Source: Pandoraea sp. PE-S2T-3 (GTDB lineage: Bacteria > Pseudomonadota > Gammaproteobacteria > Burkholderiales > Burkholderiaceae). Taken from it: a DNA stretch of 63,225 bases. Each line of letters opens with the position of its first letter. The first letter of the stretch is position 1. Position numbers and translations under genes: made by a program. Below, piece by piece: positions 33,995 through 44,621 of this stretch. The stretch covers positions 1-63,225 of the forward strand of contig NZ_NGUQ01000032.1 in NCBI RefSeq assembly GCF_002179965.1, in the 5' to 3' direction. The notes under the pieces were generated by a model that was not told where the DNA came from, did not search any database, and was given only the letters and a program-made list of their open reading frames with translations.

Positions 33995-34300
33995 CGGATC
34001 ACTGGTAAGGGCGGCAAATGTCGTTCGCAAGCGTGCGGACGGTCGAAGGAACAAGGTCCGAGCGCCACGAAATTCCCCCCGTGACATCCGGACCGCCCGA
34101 CGCGCCTGCGCACTGCGGGTCACCAGCATTTGGCAGAGTTGCCACGTGCCGGTTCGATACCTGTTCTAAAAAAAGGATTCTAGCATGCTGCGGTGATACG
34201 CCCGGGCGCCTTGGCATCTCGGACAGCCTTGGTTTCTCGCCGCCCGCCGGGTCCACGCCCGATCGCGGGGTAGAATATGAGGCATTCTCTGTCTCACCAT
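33995..34300. other. Divergent secA / DUF721 promoter region
   Basis: About 300 bases without a gene. A TAGAAT -10-like hexamer at 34271-34276 precedes the DUF721 gene. I see no structured leader of SecM type upstream of secA. Confidence 0.4.
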
Positions 34301-34780
34301 ATGAAACGACGCAAAGCACCCCGTGTTGCCCGCCCGCTGAACGCCCTGTTATCCGCGTCTTTATCGACGTCCGACGGCGCAGGATCGCTGCTGGCCGCCG
34401 CCGAACAGCTCGGCCGCCTGGAGCGCGATGTGCACGCGTTGCTGCCAGCGCCGCTCACCGCGAGCGTGCGGGTCTCGCCGCCACGCGATGGGGCGCTCGT
34501 CTTTCTCGTCGCCAACAATGCACTGGCCGCGCGCTTGCGCCAGCAAACGCCTTCGTTGATCGAAGGCCTCGCCAAGCGCGGCTGGCTGATTCGTACGATT
34601 CGCATCCGCGTGAGCATCACGGCGCCGGAACCGCCCAAACCACCCAAGGAAGCCCGCCTGCCGCGACAAGGTCTGGTGAGTCTGCGCGATTTGCGCGATT
34701 CGCTGGAACCGTCGCCGCTTCGCGACGCACTGGCCCGGCTGGTGGCGCGACACTCTTACGGCGGCACCCGCAAGCCCTGA
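34301..34780 (+). CDS. dciA: DUF721 / DciA-like protein
   Basis: The 159-residue protein has a basic start (MKRRKAPRVARPLNALL), the DUF721 KH-like core (LLPAPLTASVRVSPP, GALVFLVANNALAARLRQQTP) and a Pro/Lys-rich tail. DciA proteins work with the replicative helicase DnaB in bacteria that lack DnaC. The symbol rests on family, not on proof here. An earlier ATG at 34277 would add 8 residues but starts right at the -10-like element. It lies alone between secA and lpxC, both on the other strand. Confidence 0.75.
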   Translation: MKRRKAPRVARPLNALLSASLSTSDGAGSLLAAAEQLGRLERDVHALLPAPLTASVRVSPPRDGALVFLVANNALAARLRQQTPSLIEGLAKRGWLIRTIRIRVSITAPEPPKPPKEARLPRQGLVSLRDLRDSLEPSPLRDALARLVARHSYGGTRKP

Positions 34781-34825
34781 GCTTCGCGGCAATCACGGGC
34801 GACCGAAACTTGTTGCGCGTCAAAT

Positions 34826-34858
34826 AAAAAAGCGCCGGGAAACCGGCGCTTTCGTTTT
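34826..34858. terminator. Bidirectional terminator between the DUF721 gene and lpxC
   Basis: AGCGCCGG/CCGGCGCT stem with a GAAA loop, A-run on the left, TTCGTTTT on the right. Confidence 0.85.
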
Positions 34859-34914
34859 GTTACATTCGCACCGGCAAGCGGTGCGGCGCGTAACCCGCGC
34901 GTGACGTGCGCGAC

Positions 34915-35829
34915 TTATGCGAATTGCGTTTGCGGTTCGAACTGGAAACCGCGCGGTGCGTCTTCGGCACGCTCGAACGTCACCACTTCGAACGCTTCCT
35001 GTGCGAGAAGCTCGCGCAGCAACTGGTTGTTCAAACCGTGGCCCGACTTGTATGCCGTGTACGACGCCAGCAACGGGTGACCGATGACATACAGGTCGCC
35101 GATCGCGTCGAGCATCTTGTGCTTCACGAACTCGTCGTCGTAGCGCAGGCCATCGTTGTTCAGAATGCGGTACTCGTCGAGCACGATCGCGTTGTCCATA
35201 CTGCCGCCACGGGCGAGGCCCAGTTCGCGCAGCATTTCGACTTCATGCGCGAAACCGAACGTGCGGGCACGGGCGATTTCCTTCGCGTAGGACGTTTCCG
35301 CGAAATCGACTTCGAGCGCCTGACCGGTGCGGTCCACCGCCGGGTGACGGAAATCGATCGTGAACTTGAGCTTGAAGCCCTCAAACGGATCGAGGCGGGC
35401 GAACTTGTCGCCTTCGCGAATCTCGACCGGCTTGGTCACACGGATGAATTTCTTGGCGGCGGGCTGCTCTTCGATGCCAGCCGACTGGATCAGGAAGACG
35501 AACGTTGCAGCGCTGCCGTCCATGATCGGAATTTCTTCGGCGGTCACATCGACATACAGATTGTCGATGCCCAGCCCGGCGCATGCCGACATCAAGTGTT
35601 CCACGGTGGAAACACGCGCACCATCCTTCTGCAACACCGACGCGAGACGCGTGTCGCCGATCGCCATCGCCGACGCCGGAATCTCCACGGGGGGATTCAG
35701 ATCGGTACGACAAAAGACGATGCCGGTGTTCGGCGGCGCCGGACGCAGCGACAACTCGACCTTGCGACCGGAGTGCAAGCCGATGCCGACTGTCTTGGCG
35801 ATGGATTTGAGAGTGCGCTGCTTGAGCAT
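34915..35829 (-). CDS. lpxC: UDP-3-O-acyl-N-acetylglucosamine deacetylase
   Basis: LpxC is the committed, zinc-dependent step of lipid A synthesis. The 304-residue protein has zinc ligand H78 in [17 protein letters not shown], and [11 protein letters not shown] (His and Asp ligands, about residue 236). The catalytic His is in [12 protein letters not shown], and the start is [28 protein letters not shown]-like -10 lies about 45 bases upstream in an AT-rich patch. I see no Shine-Dalgarno before the ATG, only TTTTAATAAATAGC. It lies at the 3' end of the dcw cluster, as in E. coli. Confidence 0.97.
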   Translation of the reverse strand: MLKQRTLKSIAKTVGIGLHSGRKVELSLRPAPPNTGIVFCRTDLNPPVEIPASAMAIGDTRLASVLQKDGARVSTVEHLMSACAGLGIDNLYVDVTAEEIPIMDGSAATFVFLIQSAGIEEQPAAKKFIRVTKPVEIREGDKFARLDPFEGFKLKFTIDFRHPAVDRTGQALEVDFAETSYAKEIARARTFGFAHEVEMLRELGLARGGSMDNAIVLDEYRILNNDGLRYDDEFVKHKMLDAIGDLYVIGHPLLASYTAYKSGHGLNNQLLRELLAQEAFEVVTFERAEDAPRGFQFEPQTQFA

Positions 35830-36407
35830 GCTATTTATTAAAACTATCAGACGCTAATGACCATAGATCGAATTATATCAGATCGGCGCCTTCATCGCTG
35901 TGCCACAAACACAACGATTCGTTACTAAACATTTTGGATTGTGCCTCACGGATACACATTCCGAATATCCCGTCATACGAAACAAGCCATTTCGCATTCC
36001 AGCGAAGGCCATTACCTCTCGGGGGCCCCTCGCGCCCTTCAACGTTCATCCTAGAACATCGACGCGCTGGTGCAGGGCACCCCGTCCACCGCGACGGAGG
36101 CATGCCGCGGTGGACGGGGGACAGACTCGCGAGACCGGGTCAGGGATGGCGGACGCTTACCCGTAACGTCCGTCATCTGTCGCGCGTTGACCTCTCATGC
36201 GACTCTGGTTGTCGCAACGACGAGACATCAACCCACGCAACAACCTTGCCGTATCGCCTTTCAGACTCGTACTGCGGCGCGCCTTCCCCACACCGAAAGG
36301 TATGGTTCATAGGGCGGCGACGAGTCCTCACGACGACCTGCGTAGGTCTCGCGATTCCCAAGGTGCGGCGGCGCCAGGCACTGGTACCCGGCCCGCGCGC
36401 AACCCTG
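35830..36407. other. ftsZ-lpxC intergenic region with a 14-bp perfect inverted repeat
   Basis: These 578 bases hold no supportable gene. The right part (36080-36119) carries a strong inverted repeat, listed separately. The left part, 35835-36000, is AT-rich and should hold the lpxC promoter (TATAAT on the minus strand at 35872-35877). The middle is ordinary GC-rich sequence. Confidence 0.5.
36080..36119. repeat. Perfect 14-bp inverted repeat downstream of ftsZ
   Basis: CCCCGTCCACCGCG and CGCGGTGGACGGGG flank a 12-base spacer. On RNA it makes a very stable hairpin, 288 bases past the ftsZ stop. No T-run follows on either strand. Confidence 0.75.
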
Positions 36408-37598
36408 TCAGTCGGCTTGCTTGCGCAGGAAGGCCGGAATGTCGTACGTGTCGACACCCTTTTCCTGCAATGCGGCAACGTGCGAGGCTGCGGTCTCGCG
36501 CGTGCTGCGCCACACGGCCGGCGTATCGAGCGCGCCGTAGTCCGTACCGCTGGCCTGACCCACGTTCGGCACATGGCCGGTCGCGATCGGCATATTGTCG
36601 GTACCGGTCTTGAGCAGCGTCATCGGTGCAGCAGCCTTCTTCGCGACGGCACGGCCCAGGCCCGTTGCGACCACGGTCACGCGCAGTGCATCACCCATCT
36701 TGTCGTCGTAGACGGTACCGAAAATCACGGTCGCGTCTTCGGCGGCATAGCTCTTGATGGTGTTCATCACTTCACGCGTTTCCGACAGACGCAGCGAACG
36801 CGAGGCCGTGATGTTGACCAGCACGCCACGCGCACCCGACAGGTCCACGCCTTCCAGCAGCGGGCTTGCCACGGCTTGCTCGGCGGCCAGACGCGCACGA
36901 TCGACACCGGCAACCGTCGCCGTGCCCATCATGGCCTTGCCCTGCTCGCCCATCACCGTCTTCACGTCTTCAAAGTCGACGTTCACCAAACCGTCGACGT
37001 TGATGATTTCGGCGATACCGGCCACGGCGTTGTGCAGCACGTCATCCGCGCATTGGAAGCACTTGTCCATTTCGGCATCGTCGCCCATGACTTCGAACAG
37101 CTTGTCATTGAGCACCACGATGAGCGAGTCGACGTTGTCTTCCAGCTCTTGCGCGCCGGTCTCGGCCACGCGCATGCGCTTGCCACCTTCGAACTCGAAC
37201 GGCTTGGAGACCACACCCACCGTCAGGATGCCCATCTCCTTGGCGATCTGCGCGACCACCGGTGCTGCGCCCGTGCCCGTACCGCCACCCATACCGGCGG
37301 TAATGAACACCATGTGCGCACCGCGCAGGGCATCGGCCACGCGCTCACGCGCTTCGTCCGCTGCGGCACGGCCCATCTCCGGCTTCGCGCCAGCGCCCAG
37401 ACCGGTCTTGCCGAGCTGGATGTTGACGGAGGCCTGCGAGCGGCCCAGTGCCTGCGCGTCCGTGTTCATGGCGATGAATTCCACGCCTTGTACACCGCGG
37501 TTGATCATGTGCTGGACGGCATTGCCGCCAGCGCCACCAACACCCACCACCTTGATGATGGTGCCGTTGGTTTCCGTTTCCAACATTTCGAAGTTCAT
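36408..37598 (-). CDS. ftsZ: Cell division GTPase FtsZ
   Basis: FtsZ polymerises into the Z-ring that directs septation. The 396-residue protein has the tubulin signature GGGTGTG (104-110), the IKVVGVGGAGGNAV start and the T7 region of the GTPase core. A variable linker follows, then the conserved tail DIPAFLRKQAD that binds FtsA and other partners. The ATG has GGAGG upstream. It is the last division gene of the cluster and lies 116 bases after ftsA. Confidence 0.98.
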   Translation of the reverse strand: MNFEMLETETNGTIIKVVGVGGAGGNAVQHMINRGVQGVEFIAMNTDAQALGRSQASVNIQLGKTGLGAGAKPEMGRAAADEARERVADALRGAHMVFITAGMGGGTGTGAAPVVAQIAKEMGILTVGVVSKPFEFEGGKRMRVAETGAQELEDNVDSLIVVLNDKLFEVMGDDAEMDKCFQCADDVLHNAVAGIAEIINVDGLVNVDFEDVKTVMGEQGKAMMGTATVAGVDRARLAAEQAVASPLLEGVDLSGARGVLVNITASRSLRLSETREVMNTIKSYAAEDATVIFGTVYDDKMGDALRVTVVATGLGRAVAKKAAAPMTLLKTGTDNMPIATGHVPNVGQASGTDYGALDTPAVWRSTRETAASHVAALQEKGVDTYDIPAFLRKQAD

Positions 37599-37714
37599 AG
37601 CGCCTCCAGTGAATTAAAAACAGATCCGGCACTGCCTGATCACGCGCCGCTCGGGTAAGCCGCCCGTGGGTTCAACACCGAATCCACACCCCTCAAACAA
37701 CTCAATAAAACGAC

Positions 37715-38947
37715 TTAAAAATTGCTGAAGAACCAGTCGCGCATGCGCGTCCACACCTGGTTCGCTTGTCCCGATTGCACGGCGACCTTGCGGCCGCGCA
37801 TGCGTTGCGAGCGCCCTTCGAGCAGCAGGCCCATCGCGGTCGCGTAACGCGGGCTGCGCACCACGTCGGCCAAGCCGCCTGCGTACTCCGGCACGCCGAT
37901 ACGCACGGGCTTGAGGAAGATGTCCTCGCCCAGTTCGACCATGCCCGGCATCATCGCGGCGCCGCCCGTGAGGACGATGCCCGAGGACAGCAGTTCTTCG
38001 TATCCCGACTCGCGCACGACCTGCTGCACCAGCGAGAACAGTTCTTCCACGCGCGGCTCGATCACGGCCGCCAGTGCCTGACGCGAGAGCGTGCGCGGAC
38101 CGCGCTCGCCAAGGCCCGGCACTTCGATCATTTCGTCCGGATCGGCCAGCGATTGCTTGGCGATACCGTGCTGAATCTTGATGTCTTCCGCGTCGGGCGT
38201 CGGCGTGCGCACGGCCATCGCGATGTCGCTCGTGATCTGGTCACCGGCGATCGGAATGACGGCCGTATGGCGAATCGCGCCTTCGCTGAAAATCGCGATA
38301 TCGGTCGTACCGCCACCGATGTCGATGAGCACCACGCCCAGTTCTTTCTCGTCTTCGGTCAGCACCGAAATGCTCGACGCCAGCGGTTGCAGAATCAGGT
38401 CGTTCACTTCGAGACCGCAGCGGCGCACGCACTTCACGATGTTTTGTGCGGCCGACACGGCGCCGGTCACGATGTGCACCTTCACCTCGAGACGGATGCC
38501 GCTCATGCCGATCGGCTCGCGCACGTCTTCCTGACCGTCGATGATGAATTCCTGCGTGAGGATATGCAGCACCTGCTGATCGGTCGGAATGTTGATCGCC
38601 TTGGCCGTCTCGATGACGCGCGCCACATCGGCCTGCGTCACTTCCTTGTCCTTGATCGCCACCATGCCGCTCGAATTGAAGCTGCGGATGTGGCTGCCGG
38701 CAATGCCCGTGAACACGTTGGTGATCTTGCAGTCGGCCATCAGCTCGGCTTCTTCAAGCGCGCGCTGAATGGACTGCACGGTGGCCTCGATGTTCACCAC
38801 GACGCCCTTCTTCAGGCCCCGCGATTCACTCTGGCCAAGACCGATCACTTCATAACGGCCTTCAGGGCGCAGCTCGGCCACCACCGCCACGACTTTCGAC
38901 GTGCCGATATCAAGGGCGACCAACAGATCTTTGTAATCTTTGCTCAT
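37715..38947 (-). CDS. ftsA: Cell division protein FtsA
   Basis: FtsA is an actin-like ATPase that ties FtsZ to the membrane. The 410-residue protein opens with the phosphate-1 motif LLVALDIGTSKVV. It has VLIDIGGGTTDIAIF (phosphate 2) and GIVLTGGAAMMPGM (adenosine motif). The C-terminal amphipathic helix VWTRMRDWFFSNF is the membrane target. It lies 22 bases after ftsQ. Confidence 0.97.
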   Translation of the reverse strand: MSKDYKDLLVALDIGTSKVVAVVAELRPEGRYEVIGLGQSESRGLKKGVVVNIEATVQSIQRALEEAELMADCKITNVFTGIAGSHIRSFNSSGMVAIKDKEVTQADVARVIETAKAINIPTDQQVLHILTQEFIIDGQEDVREPIGMSGIRLEVKVHIVTGAVSAAQNIVKCVRRCGLEVNDLILQPLASSISVLTEDEKELGVVLIDIGGGTTDIAIFSEGAIRHTAVIPIAGDQITSDIAMAVRTPTPDAEDIKIQHGIAKQSLADPDEMIEVPGLGERGPRTLSRQALAAVIEPRVEELFSLVQQVVRESGYEELLSSGIVLTGGAAMMPGMVELGEDIFLKPVRIGVPEYAGGLADVVRSPRYATAMGLLLEGRSQRMRGRKVAVQSGQANQVWTRMRDWFFSNF

Positions 38948-38969
38948 AGCGTGTGTAAGTCCTGAAGTC

Positions 38970-39806
38970 TCACTGGCTTCGCTTCACCGGGGCGGCAGGC
39001 TTCTTCGCTGCCGGCTTTTGCGAATCCCGCTTCTGCGGCGGTGCTGCGGCGAGTTTCTTGGCCTGCTCTTCGCTCAAGAAACGCATGCCCGCAGCCCGTA
39101 CCGCAAAACCGTTCGGGTAACGCAGATCGGCATACTCGATCTGATTGCCCCAGCGCGCCGCTACCTGCGGATACGCCTGCACAAAACGTCGGCTGCGTGT
39201 AACGAGGGTCTCGGGCGTACGCTCGCGTCCCAACGCCAGTTGCAGCCCCCCTGCCAACCGCACGCCCCAGGCGTAGCGGTTCGACAGCGTGATCGCTTCG
39301 GGTTTCATATTCAGCGGCGCGAACCACTTCACGAAGTCGTAGTACCGCGCCGTCACATCTTTCTCGCTGCCCGGCGGACCGGCGAATTCCGGCAACTTGC
39401 CGTCGTCCTCCGCTTCGGCCAGATTTGCCGCAAACAGTTCGCCGTCCACACTCACCAGACGGCCGTCGTTCCACGTCGCCAGCGGTTTGTACTCCTCGAT
39501 CGACACCGCGAGCTGGTTCGGCCATACCCGACGCACGCTCGCATGACGCACCCAGGGCACTGCTTCGAACGCCGCGCGCGTGGCATCCAGATCGATCGTG
39601 AAGAAGTTGCCCTTCAACCGCGACACCGCATTCGCACGCAAGGTCGGCCCGTTGATGTGCGACACATCCCCGTCGATCTGAATCGCCTTGAGCGTGAAGA
39701 TCGGTCGCTGAATCAGCCAATGGCCGCCCGCCGCGAGCGCCGCCAGCACGACGAGTGCGACGAGCGCACTCGCGATGGCGTTGAGCAGGCGTACGTTTTG
39801 CCACAT
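38970..39806 (-). CDS. ftsQ: Cell division protein FtsQ
   Basis: The 278-residue bitopic protein has a short cytoplasmic start, one membrane helix (AIASALVALVVLAALAAGG), then a POTRA domain (FTLKAIQIDGDVSHINGPTL) and the FtsQ beta domain (VRRVWPNQLAVSIEEYKPLA). It links the early and late division proteins through FtsB/FtsL. The C-terminal tail is Lys/Ala/Pro-rich (QKPAAKKPAAPVKRSQ). It lies between ddlB and ftsA. Confidence 0.95.
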   Translation of the reverse strand: MWQNVRLLNAIASALVALVVLAALAAGGHWLIQRPIFTLKAIQIDGDVSHINGPTLRANAVSRLKGNFFTIDLDATRAAFEAVPWVRHASVRRVWPNQLAVSIEEYKPLATWNDGRLVSVDGELFAANLAEAEDDGKLPEFAGPPGSEKDVTARYYDFVKWFAPLNMKPEAITLSNRYAWGVRLAGGLQLALGRERTPETLVTRSRRFVQAYPQVAARWGNQIEYADLRYPNGFAVRAAGMRFLSEEQAKKLAAAPPQKRDSQKPAAKKPAAPVKRSQ

Positions 39807-39856
39807 GGCGATTCGCTTTCCGTATCAGGGCGTTCTTCAACGCGTTATTCAAGATG

Positions 39857-40840
39857 TCACTCAGGTTTCCACTGCGCGTTCGGATGCAGATCGAGCGTCG
39901 CAGTTGCCAGAATTTCAACCACCAGGTCTTCATACGACAGGCCCGCCGCCCGCGCCGAAATCGGCACCAGCGAGTGGCCGGTCATTCCCGGCGACGTATT
40001 GATCTCCAACAGATACGGCTTGTTGTCGCGCTTGCGCAGCATCACGTCGGCACGCGCCCAGCCACGGCAACCCAGCACCAGGTACGCGCGCAACACGATG
40101 CGCTGCACTTCTTCCTGCAACGAGACCGACAACGGCGGCGGGCACTCGTAGCGGGTGTCGTCCTTGAAATACTTGTTCTGGTAGTCGTAGTTCGCGTCCG
40201 GCGCGACGATGCGGATCACCGGCAGCGCACGCGCTGCGGCAGCACCCTTGGTGCCCACGCCGAGCACCGGCACGGTCAGCTCGTCCCCGTCGATGAACTC
40301 TTCGGCGAGCACGTCGGGATCGAGCGCGACGGCCTTCTCGAACGCCGCCTTCAATTGCGATGCCTCGGTGACCTTCGTCAAACCGATGGTCGAACCTTCG
40401 CGCGACGGCTTCACGATCAGCGGCAGGCCGAGATCGCGCGCCACGGCGTCGAAATCGCTGTCGGCGTTGAGCATCGTGAAGCGCGGCGTCGGCAGCCCTT
40501 CGTTGATCCACACGCGCTTGGTCATTTCCTTGTCCATCGCCAGCGCAGACGCCAACACGCCGCTGCCGGTGTACGGAATGCCCAGATGTTCGAGCGCGCC
40601 CTGCAACGTGCCGTCTTCACCGTAGCGGCCGTGCAGCGCGATAAACACGCGGTCGAACTTCTGCGCGGCCAGCGCGGCCAGGTCATGCATGCCGGTATCG
40701 AAACCGTGGGCATCCACCCCGCGCGAGCGCAGGGCTTCGAGCACGCCATTGCCCGAAATCAGCGAGATCTGACGCTCGGCCGAGCGTCCGCCCATCAGGA
40801 CGCCAACTTTGCCAAAACGTTTCGGATCGAAAGCACTCAC
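39857..40840 (-). CDS. ddlB: D-alanine-D-alanine ligase
   Basis: DdlB makes the D-Ala-D-Ala dipeptide used by MurF. The 327-residue ATP-grasp enzyme has [16 protein letters not shown] at the start, [34 protein letters not shown] and [16 protein letters not shown]. The start is GTG at [10 protein letters not shown] with AAGGAG at good spacing, one base past the murC stop. An upstream ATG inside murC is not favoured. Confidence 0.95.
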   Translation of the reverse strand: MSAFDPKRFGKVGVLMGGRSAERQISLISGNGVLEALRSRGVDAHGFDTGMHDLAALAAQKFDRVFIALHGRYGEDGTLQGALEHLGIPYTGSGVLASALAMDKEMTKRVWINEGLPTPRFTMLNADSDFDAVARDLGLPLIVKPSREGSTIGLTKVTEASQLKAAFEKAVALDPDVLAEEFIDGDELTVPVLGVGTKGAAAARALPVIRIVAPDANYDYQNKYFKDDTRYECPPPLSVSLQEEVQRIVLRAYLVLGCRGWARADVMLRKRDNKPYLLEINTSPGMTGHSLVPISARAAGLSYEDLVVEILATATLDLHPNAQWKPE

Positions 40841-40841
40841 G

Positions 40842-42251
40842 TCAAACTCCTTGCTGAACTTGCAACTTCGCGGGCACCGCGCCGATCGAGCCGGCACCCA
40901 TGGTGATGACAACGTCGCCCGCACGGGCGACCTGCGAAATGGCGTCGGGCAACAGCGCGACGTCTTCCACGAAAACCGGTTCTACCTTGCCCGCCACCCG
41001 CAACGCGCGCGCGAGCGCGCGGCCATCGGCGGCCACGATGGGCGCTTCGCCCGCCGAATAGACTTCGCCGAGGACCACGGCATCGGCTTCGGACAACACT
41101 TTCACGAAGTCTTCGAAGCAGTCGCGCGTGCGCGTGTAACGATGCGGCTGGAATGCCAGCACGATGCGACGCCCCGGAAACGCACCCCGGGCGGCAGCGA
41201 GCGTCGCCGCCATCTCGACCGGGTGATGACCATAGTCGTCAATCAGCGTGAACGAGCCGCCACCGTTCGCTTGCGGCAGTGCGATTTCGCCGTAGCGCTG
41301 GAAACGGCGGCCGACGCCGTTGAATTCGGCCAGCGCCTGTTGAATCGCGGCGTCGGGCACTTCGAGTTCGGTCGCAATCGCAATCGCCGCCAGCGCGTTG
41401 CGCACGTTGTGCTCGCCCGGCAGATTCAGCGTGATATCCAGCGGCGGTGCACCGTCGCCGAAAGTGCGAAGCACGGTGAAGCACATGCGGCCCGCATCAG
41501 CGCGCACGTTGATGGCGCGCACCTGCGCGTCTTCCGACAAGCCGTAGCGCACGATCGGCTTCGAGACGAACGGCAGAATTTCGCGCACGTTCGAATCGTC
41601 CACGCACAGCACCGCGATCCCGTAGAACGGCAGGCGCTGCGTGAAGGCCACGAACGACTGCTTCAGCCGTGCGAAGTCGTGCCCGTACGTATCCATGTGA
41701 TCCGCATCGATGTTCGTGATGACTTCGATGACCGGATTCAGATTCAGGAACGAGGCGTCCGACTCGTCGGCCTCGACCACGATGAAGTCGCCCGTGCCGA
41801 GCTTGGCGTTGGCACCCGCGCTGTTCAGGCGGCCGCCGATCACAAAGGTCGGATCGAGCCCGCCTTGTCCCAGCACGCTGGCCACCAGACTCGTCGTCGT
41901 GGTCTTGCCGTGCGTGCCGGCAATGGCGATGCCCTGCTTCAGCCGCATGAGTTCCGCGAGCATCAGCGCGCGCGGCACGATCGGAATCTGACGGGCACGG
42001 CCCGCGAGCACTTCGGGGTTGTCTGCCGTGATGGCAGTCGACACCACGATGGCATCCGCGCCGTCGATGTTCCCGGCCGTATGGCCACGGGCGACGCGTG
42101 CGCCAAGCGCCACGAGGCGCTGCGTCACGGCGTTGTCGCCGAGATCGGAGCCGCTGACCTGATACCCCAGGTTAAGCAGCACTTCGGCAATGCCGCTCAT
42201 ACCCGAGCCGCCGATGCCGACAAAGTGAATGTGTTTGACGATGTGTTTCAT
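40842..42251 (-). CDS. murC: UDP-N-acetylmuramate-L-alanine ligase
   Basis: MurC adds L-Ala to UDP-MurNAc. The 469-residue protein has the Rossmann start [19 protein letters not shown], the P-loop [13 protein letters not shown] and [15 protein letters not shown], a Mur-ligase C-domain motif. Its length matches the family. It starts 1 base after the murG stop codon, typical of the packed dcw cluster. Confidence 0.97.
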   Translation of the reverse strand: MKHIVKHIHFVGIGGSGMSGIAEVLLNLGYQVSGSDLGDNAVTQRLVALGARVARGHTAGNIDGADAIVVSTAITADNPEVLAGRARQIPIVPRALMLAELMRLKQGIAIAGTHGKTTTTSLVASVLGQGGLDPTFVIGGRLNSAGANAKLGTGDFIVVEADESDASFLNLNPVIEVITNIDADHMDTYGHDFARLKQSFVAFTQRLPFYGIAVLCVDDSNVREILPFVSKPIVRYGLSEDAQVRAINVRADAGRMCFTVLRTFGDGAPPLDITLNLPGEHNVRNALAAIAIATELEVPDAAIQQALAEFNGVGRRFQRYGEIALPQANGGGSFTLIDDYGHHPVEMAATLAAARGAFPGRRIVLAFQPHRYTRTRDCFEDFVKVLSEADAVVLGEVYSAGEAPIVAADGRALARALRVAGKVEPVFVEDVALLPDAISQVARAGDVVITMGAGSIGAVPAKLQVQQGV

Positions 42252-42252
42252 T

Positions 42253-43356
42253 TCAATCCTTGGCCAGGGACGCGCACACGCGCGCCACTTGTTCGGTGGC
42301 GTCCGGCTTGGCGAGCGCCCTGGCTTTCTCTCCCATCGCGAGCAGCGATTCGCGCGTCTGACGGCGCAACCACTCGGCCAGGGTCTCGACCGACAGCTCG
42401 CGCTGATCGATCAGCGTTGCCGCACCCTTATCGGCGAGGAAACGCGCATTGGTCGTCTGGTGATCGTCGACCGCGTGCGGGAACGGCACGAACAGCGCCG
42501 CCACCCCGGCGGCGGCCACTTCGGCCACCGTCATCGCGCCCGCCCGGCAGATCACCAGATCCGCTGCGGCGTAGGCCTCGACCATGTTGTCGATGAACGG
42601 CAGCGCTTCGACCGTCACCCCCGCTGCGGCGTAATTCGCCTGCAACGTCTGAATATGTTTAACGCCGGCCTGATGCGTGACCTGCGGGCGCGTCTCGCGC
42701 GGCAGCTTGGCCAGCGCCTTCGGCACGATCTCGTTGAGCACCGTCGCGCCCAGACTTCCGCCCACCACCAGAATGCGCAGCGGGCCGGTACGGGCACCGT
42801 AACGCTCGGCCGGCGGTGCCATGTCGTCGAAATCGGCGCGAATCGGGTTACCGACCCACTCGCCGCGCTCGATCGTGTCGGGGAACGCCAGCAGCACCTT
42901 GTCTGCCACGCGCGCGAGCACTTTGTTCGCCAGCCCCGCCACCGAGTTCTGTTCGTGCAGCACCAGCGGGCGACCCAGCAGCGACGCCATCATGCCCGCC
43001 GGGAACGTGATGTAACCGCCCATGCCGAGCACCACGTTCGGCTTGGCGCGACGCACCGCCGCGAAGCTTTGCCCGAACGCACGCAGCAGGTTCAGCGGCA
43101 GCAACAGCTTGGTCATCAGACCTTTGCCGCGCAGCCCGCCGAACTTCACGAACTCCATCGGAATGTCGTACTTCGGCACGAGCGTCGCTTCCATGCCGTT
43201 CGGATTGCCGAGCCACACCACGCGCCAGCCCTGCACGCGCAAAAAATTGGCAACCGCGAGGCCCGGAAAGACGTGACCGCCCGTGCCGCCGGCCATGACC
43301 AGCAGCGTGCGTGTCTTCGTCTCCGGTGCCGGCATCGCGGTAGCGCGCTCGGTCAT
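42253..43356 (-). CDS. murG: UDP-GlcNAc transferase MurG (lipid II synthesis)
   Basis: MurG transfers GlcNAc to lipid I on the inner face of the membrane. The 367-residue protein has the GT28 loop [32 protein letters not shown], the [15 protein letters not shown] motif and the donor-site [15 protein letters not shown]. The start [12 protein letters not shown] follows GGGGAGGAAAAGT; an upstream in-frame extension lies inside ftsW and is rejected. It overlaps ftsW by 4 bases. Confidence 0.97.
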   Translation of the reverse strand: MTERATAMPAPETKTRTLLVMAGGTGGHVFPGLAVANFLRVQGWRVVWLGNPNGMEATLVPKYDIPMEFVKFGGLRGKGLMTKLLLPLNLLRAFGQSFAAVRRAKPNVVLGMGGYITFPAGMMASLLGRPLVLHEQNSVAGLANKVLARVADKVLLAFPDTIERGEWVGNPIRADFDDMAPPAERYGARTGPLRILVVGGSLGATVLNEIVPKALAKLPRETRPQVTHQAGVKHIQTLQANYAAAGVTVEALPFIDNMVEAYAAADLVICRAGAMTVAEVAAAGVAALFVPFPHAVDDHQTTNARFLADKGAATLIDQRELSVETLAEWLRRQTRESLLAMGEKARALAKPDATEQVARVCASLAKD

Positions 43357-44621
43357 ACTTTTCCTCCCCGCATCAGCACGCGGTTCTCGTAATCCACCCG
43401 CAGCAAAATCGCCACGGCCACACAGTTGAGCAAGATGCCCGAGCCGCCGTAACTGACCAGCGGCAACGTGAGCCCCTTGGTCGGCAGCAGGCCCAGATTC
43501 ACGCCCATGTTGATAAAGGTCTGCGCACCCAGCCACACGCCCACGCCCTTGGCCAGCAAGCCGGCGAACGTGCGTTCGAGGGCCAGTGCCTGACGGCCGA
43601 TTTCAAACGCGCGGCGCACCAGCCAGTAAAAGAGCAGGATCACCACCAGCACGCCCACGAAGCCGAACTCCTCACCGATCACGGCGAGGATGAAGTCGGT
43701 ATGCGCTTCCGGCAGGTAGTGCAGTTTTTCGATGCTGCCGCCCAGCCCCACGCCAGTCCATTCGCCGCGACCGAACGCGATGAGCGAGTGCGTCAACTGA
43801 TAGGCCTTGCCGAGCGCGTAGTCTTCGCGCCACGGGTCGAGATACGCGAAGATCCGTTCGCGACGCCATGGCGAGAGCCAGATCAGCATGGCAAACGTGC
43901 CGACCGCCGTGAGCGCCAGACCGCCGAACAGGCGGCCGTTCACGCCACCGAGGAAGAGAATGCCCATGGCGATAGCGGCCACCACCATGAACGCGCCCAT
44001 GTCCGGTTCGAGCAGCAGCAACAGGCCCACGAACACCACGGCAATGCCCATCGGCAGGAAGCCCTTGCCGAAGCTCTGCATGAATTCCTGCTTTCGCACG
44101 GTGTAGTTCGCGGCGTACAGCGTCACCGCGAGCTTCATGATTTCCGACGGCTGGAGGTTCAACACACCAAACGGAATCCAGCGCTTCGAGCCGTTCACGC
44201 CCTTACCCACGTGTGGAATCAGCACGATGATGAGCAGCAGCAACGCGAGCAGGAAGACCTTGGGCGCGAGCTTGTCGAGTGTCTTGACCGGAATGCGGAA
44301 GGTGATGACGGCCGCCGTCAGCCCGATCGTGAGCGACACGATGTGGCGGCCGAGAAAGTGATACGTCGAGTAGCCGTTGTACTTGGGCGAATCGGGCAGT
44401 GCGACCGATGCCGAGTACACCATCACCAGACCGAGCGAGAGCAGCGTAATCACCACCCACACGAGGGCGTGATCGTATTCGAGCATGCGCGAGCGCGTGG
44501 GCTTGATGCTGCCCAGCGTGCGGCTCGCCGCCGTGGTTGCCGCGCCCGGTGCCGTGGCCGTACCCGCGCCGGCAAACCCCGCCTGACGCTTCTTGCTGAA
44601 GAACGACTTGAGACGATTCAT
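43353..44621 (-). CDS. ftsW: Septal peptidoglycan glycosyltransferase FtsW (SEDS)
   Basis: FtsW polymerises septal glycan together with FtsI. The 422-residue protein has ten predicted helices and SEDS motifs such as [25 protein letters not shown] (split) and [19 protein letters not shown] at the end. An N-terminal cytoplasmic stretch of about 50 residues is Ala/Gly-rich and basic ([16 protein letters not shown]). Its ATG overlaps the murD stop by 4 bases. Confidence 0.95.
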   Translation of the reverse strand: MNRLKSFFSKKRQAGFAGAGTATAPGAATTAASRTLGSIKPTRSRMLEYDHALVWVVITLLSLGLVMVYSASVALPDSPKYNGYSTYHFLGRHIVSLTIGLTAAVITFRIPVKTLDKLAPKVFLLALLLLIIVLIPHVGKGVNGSKRWIPFGVLNLQPSEIMKLAVTLYAANYTVRKQEFMQSFGKGFLPMGIAVVFVGLLLLLEPDMGAFMVVAAIAMGILFLGGVNGRLFGGLALTAVGTFAMLIWLSPWRRERIFAYLDPWREDYALGKAYQLTHSLIAFGRGEWTGVGLGGSIEKLHYLPEAHTDFILAVIGEEFGFVGVLVVILLFYWLVRRAFEIGRQALALERTFAGLLAKGVGVWLGAQTFINMGVNLGLLPTKGLTLPLVSYGGSGILLNCVAVAILLRVDYENRVLMRGGKV

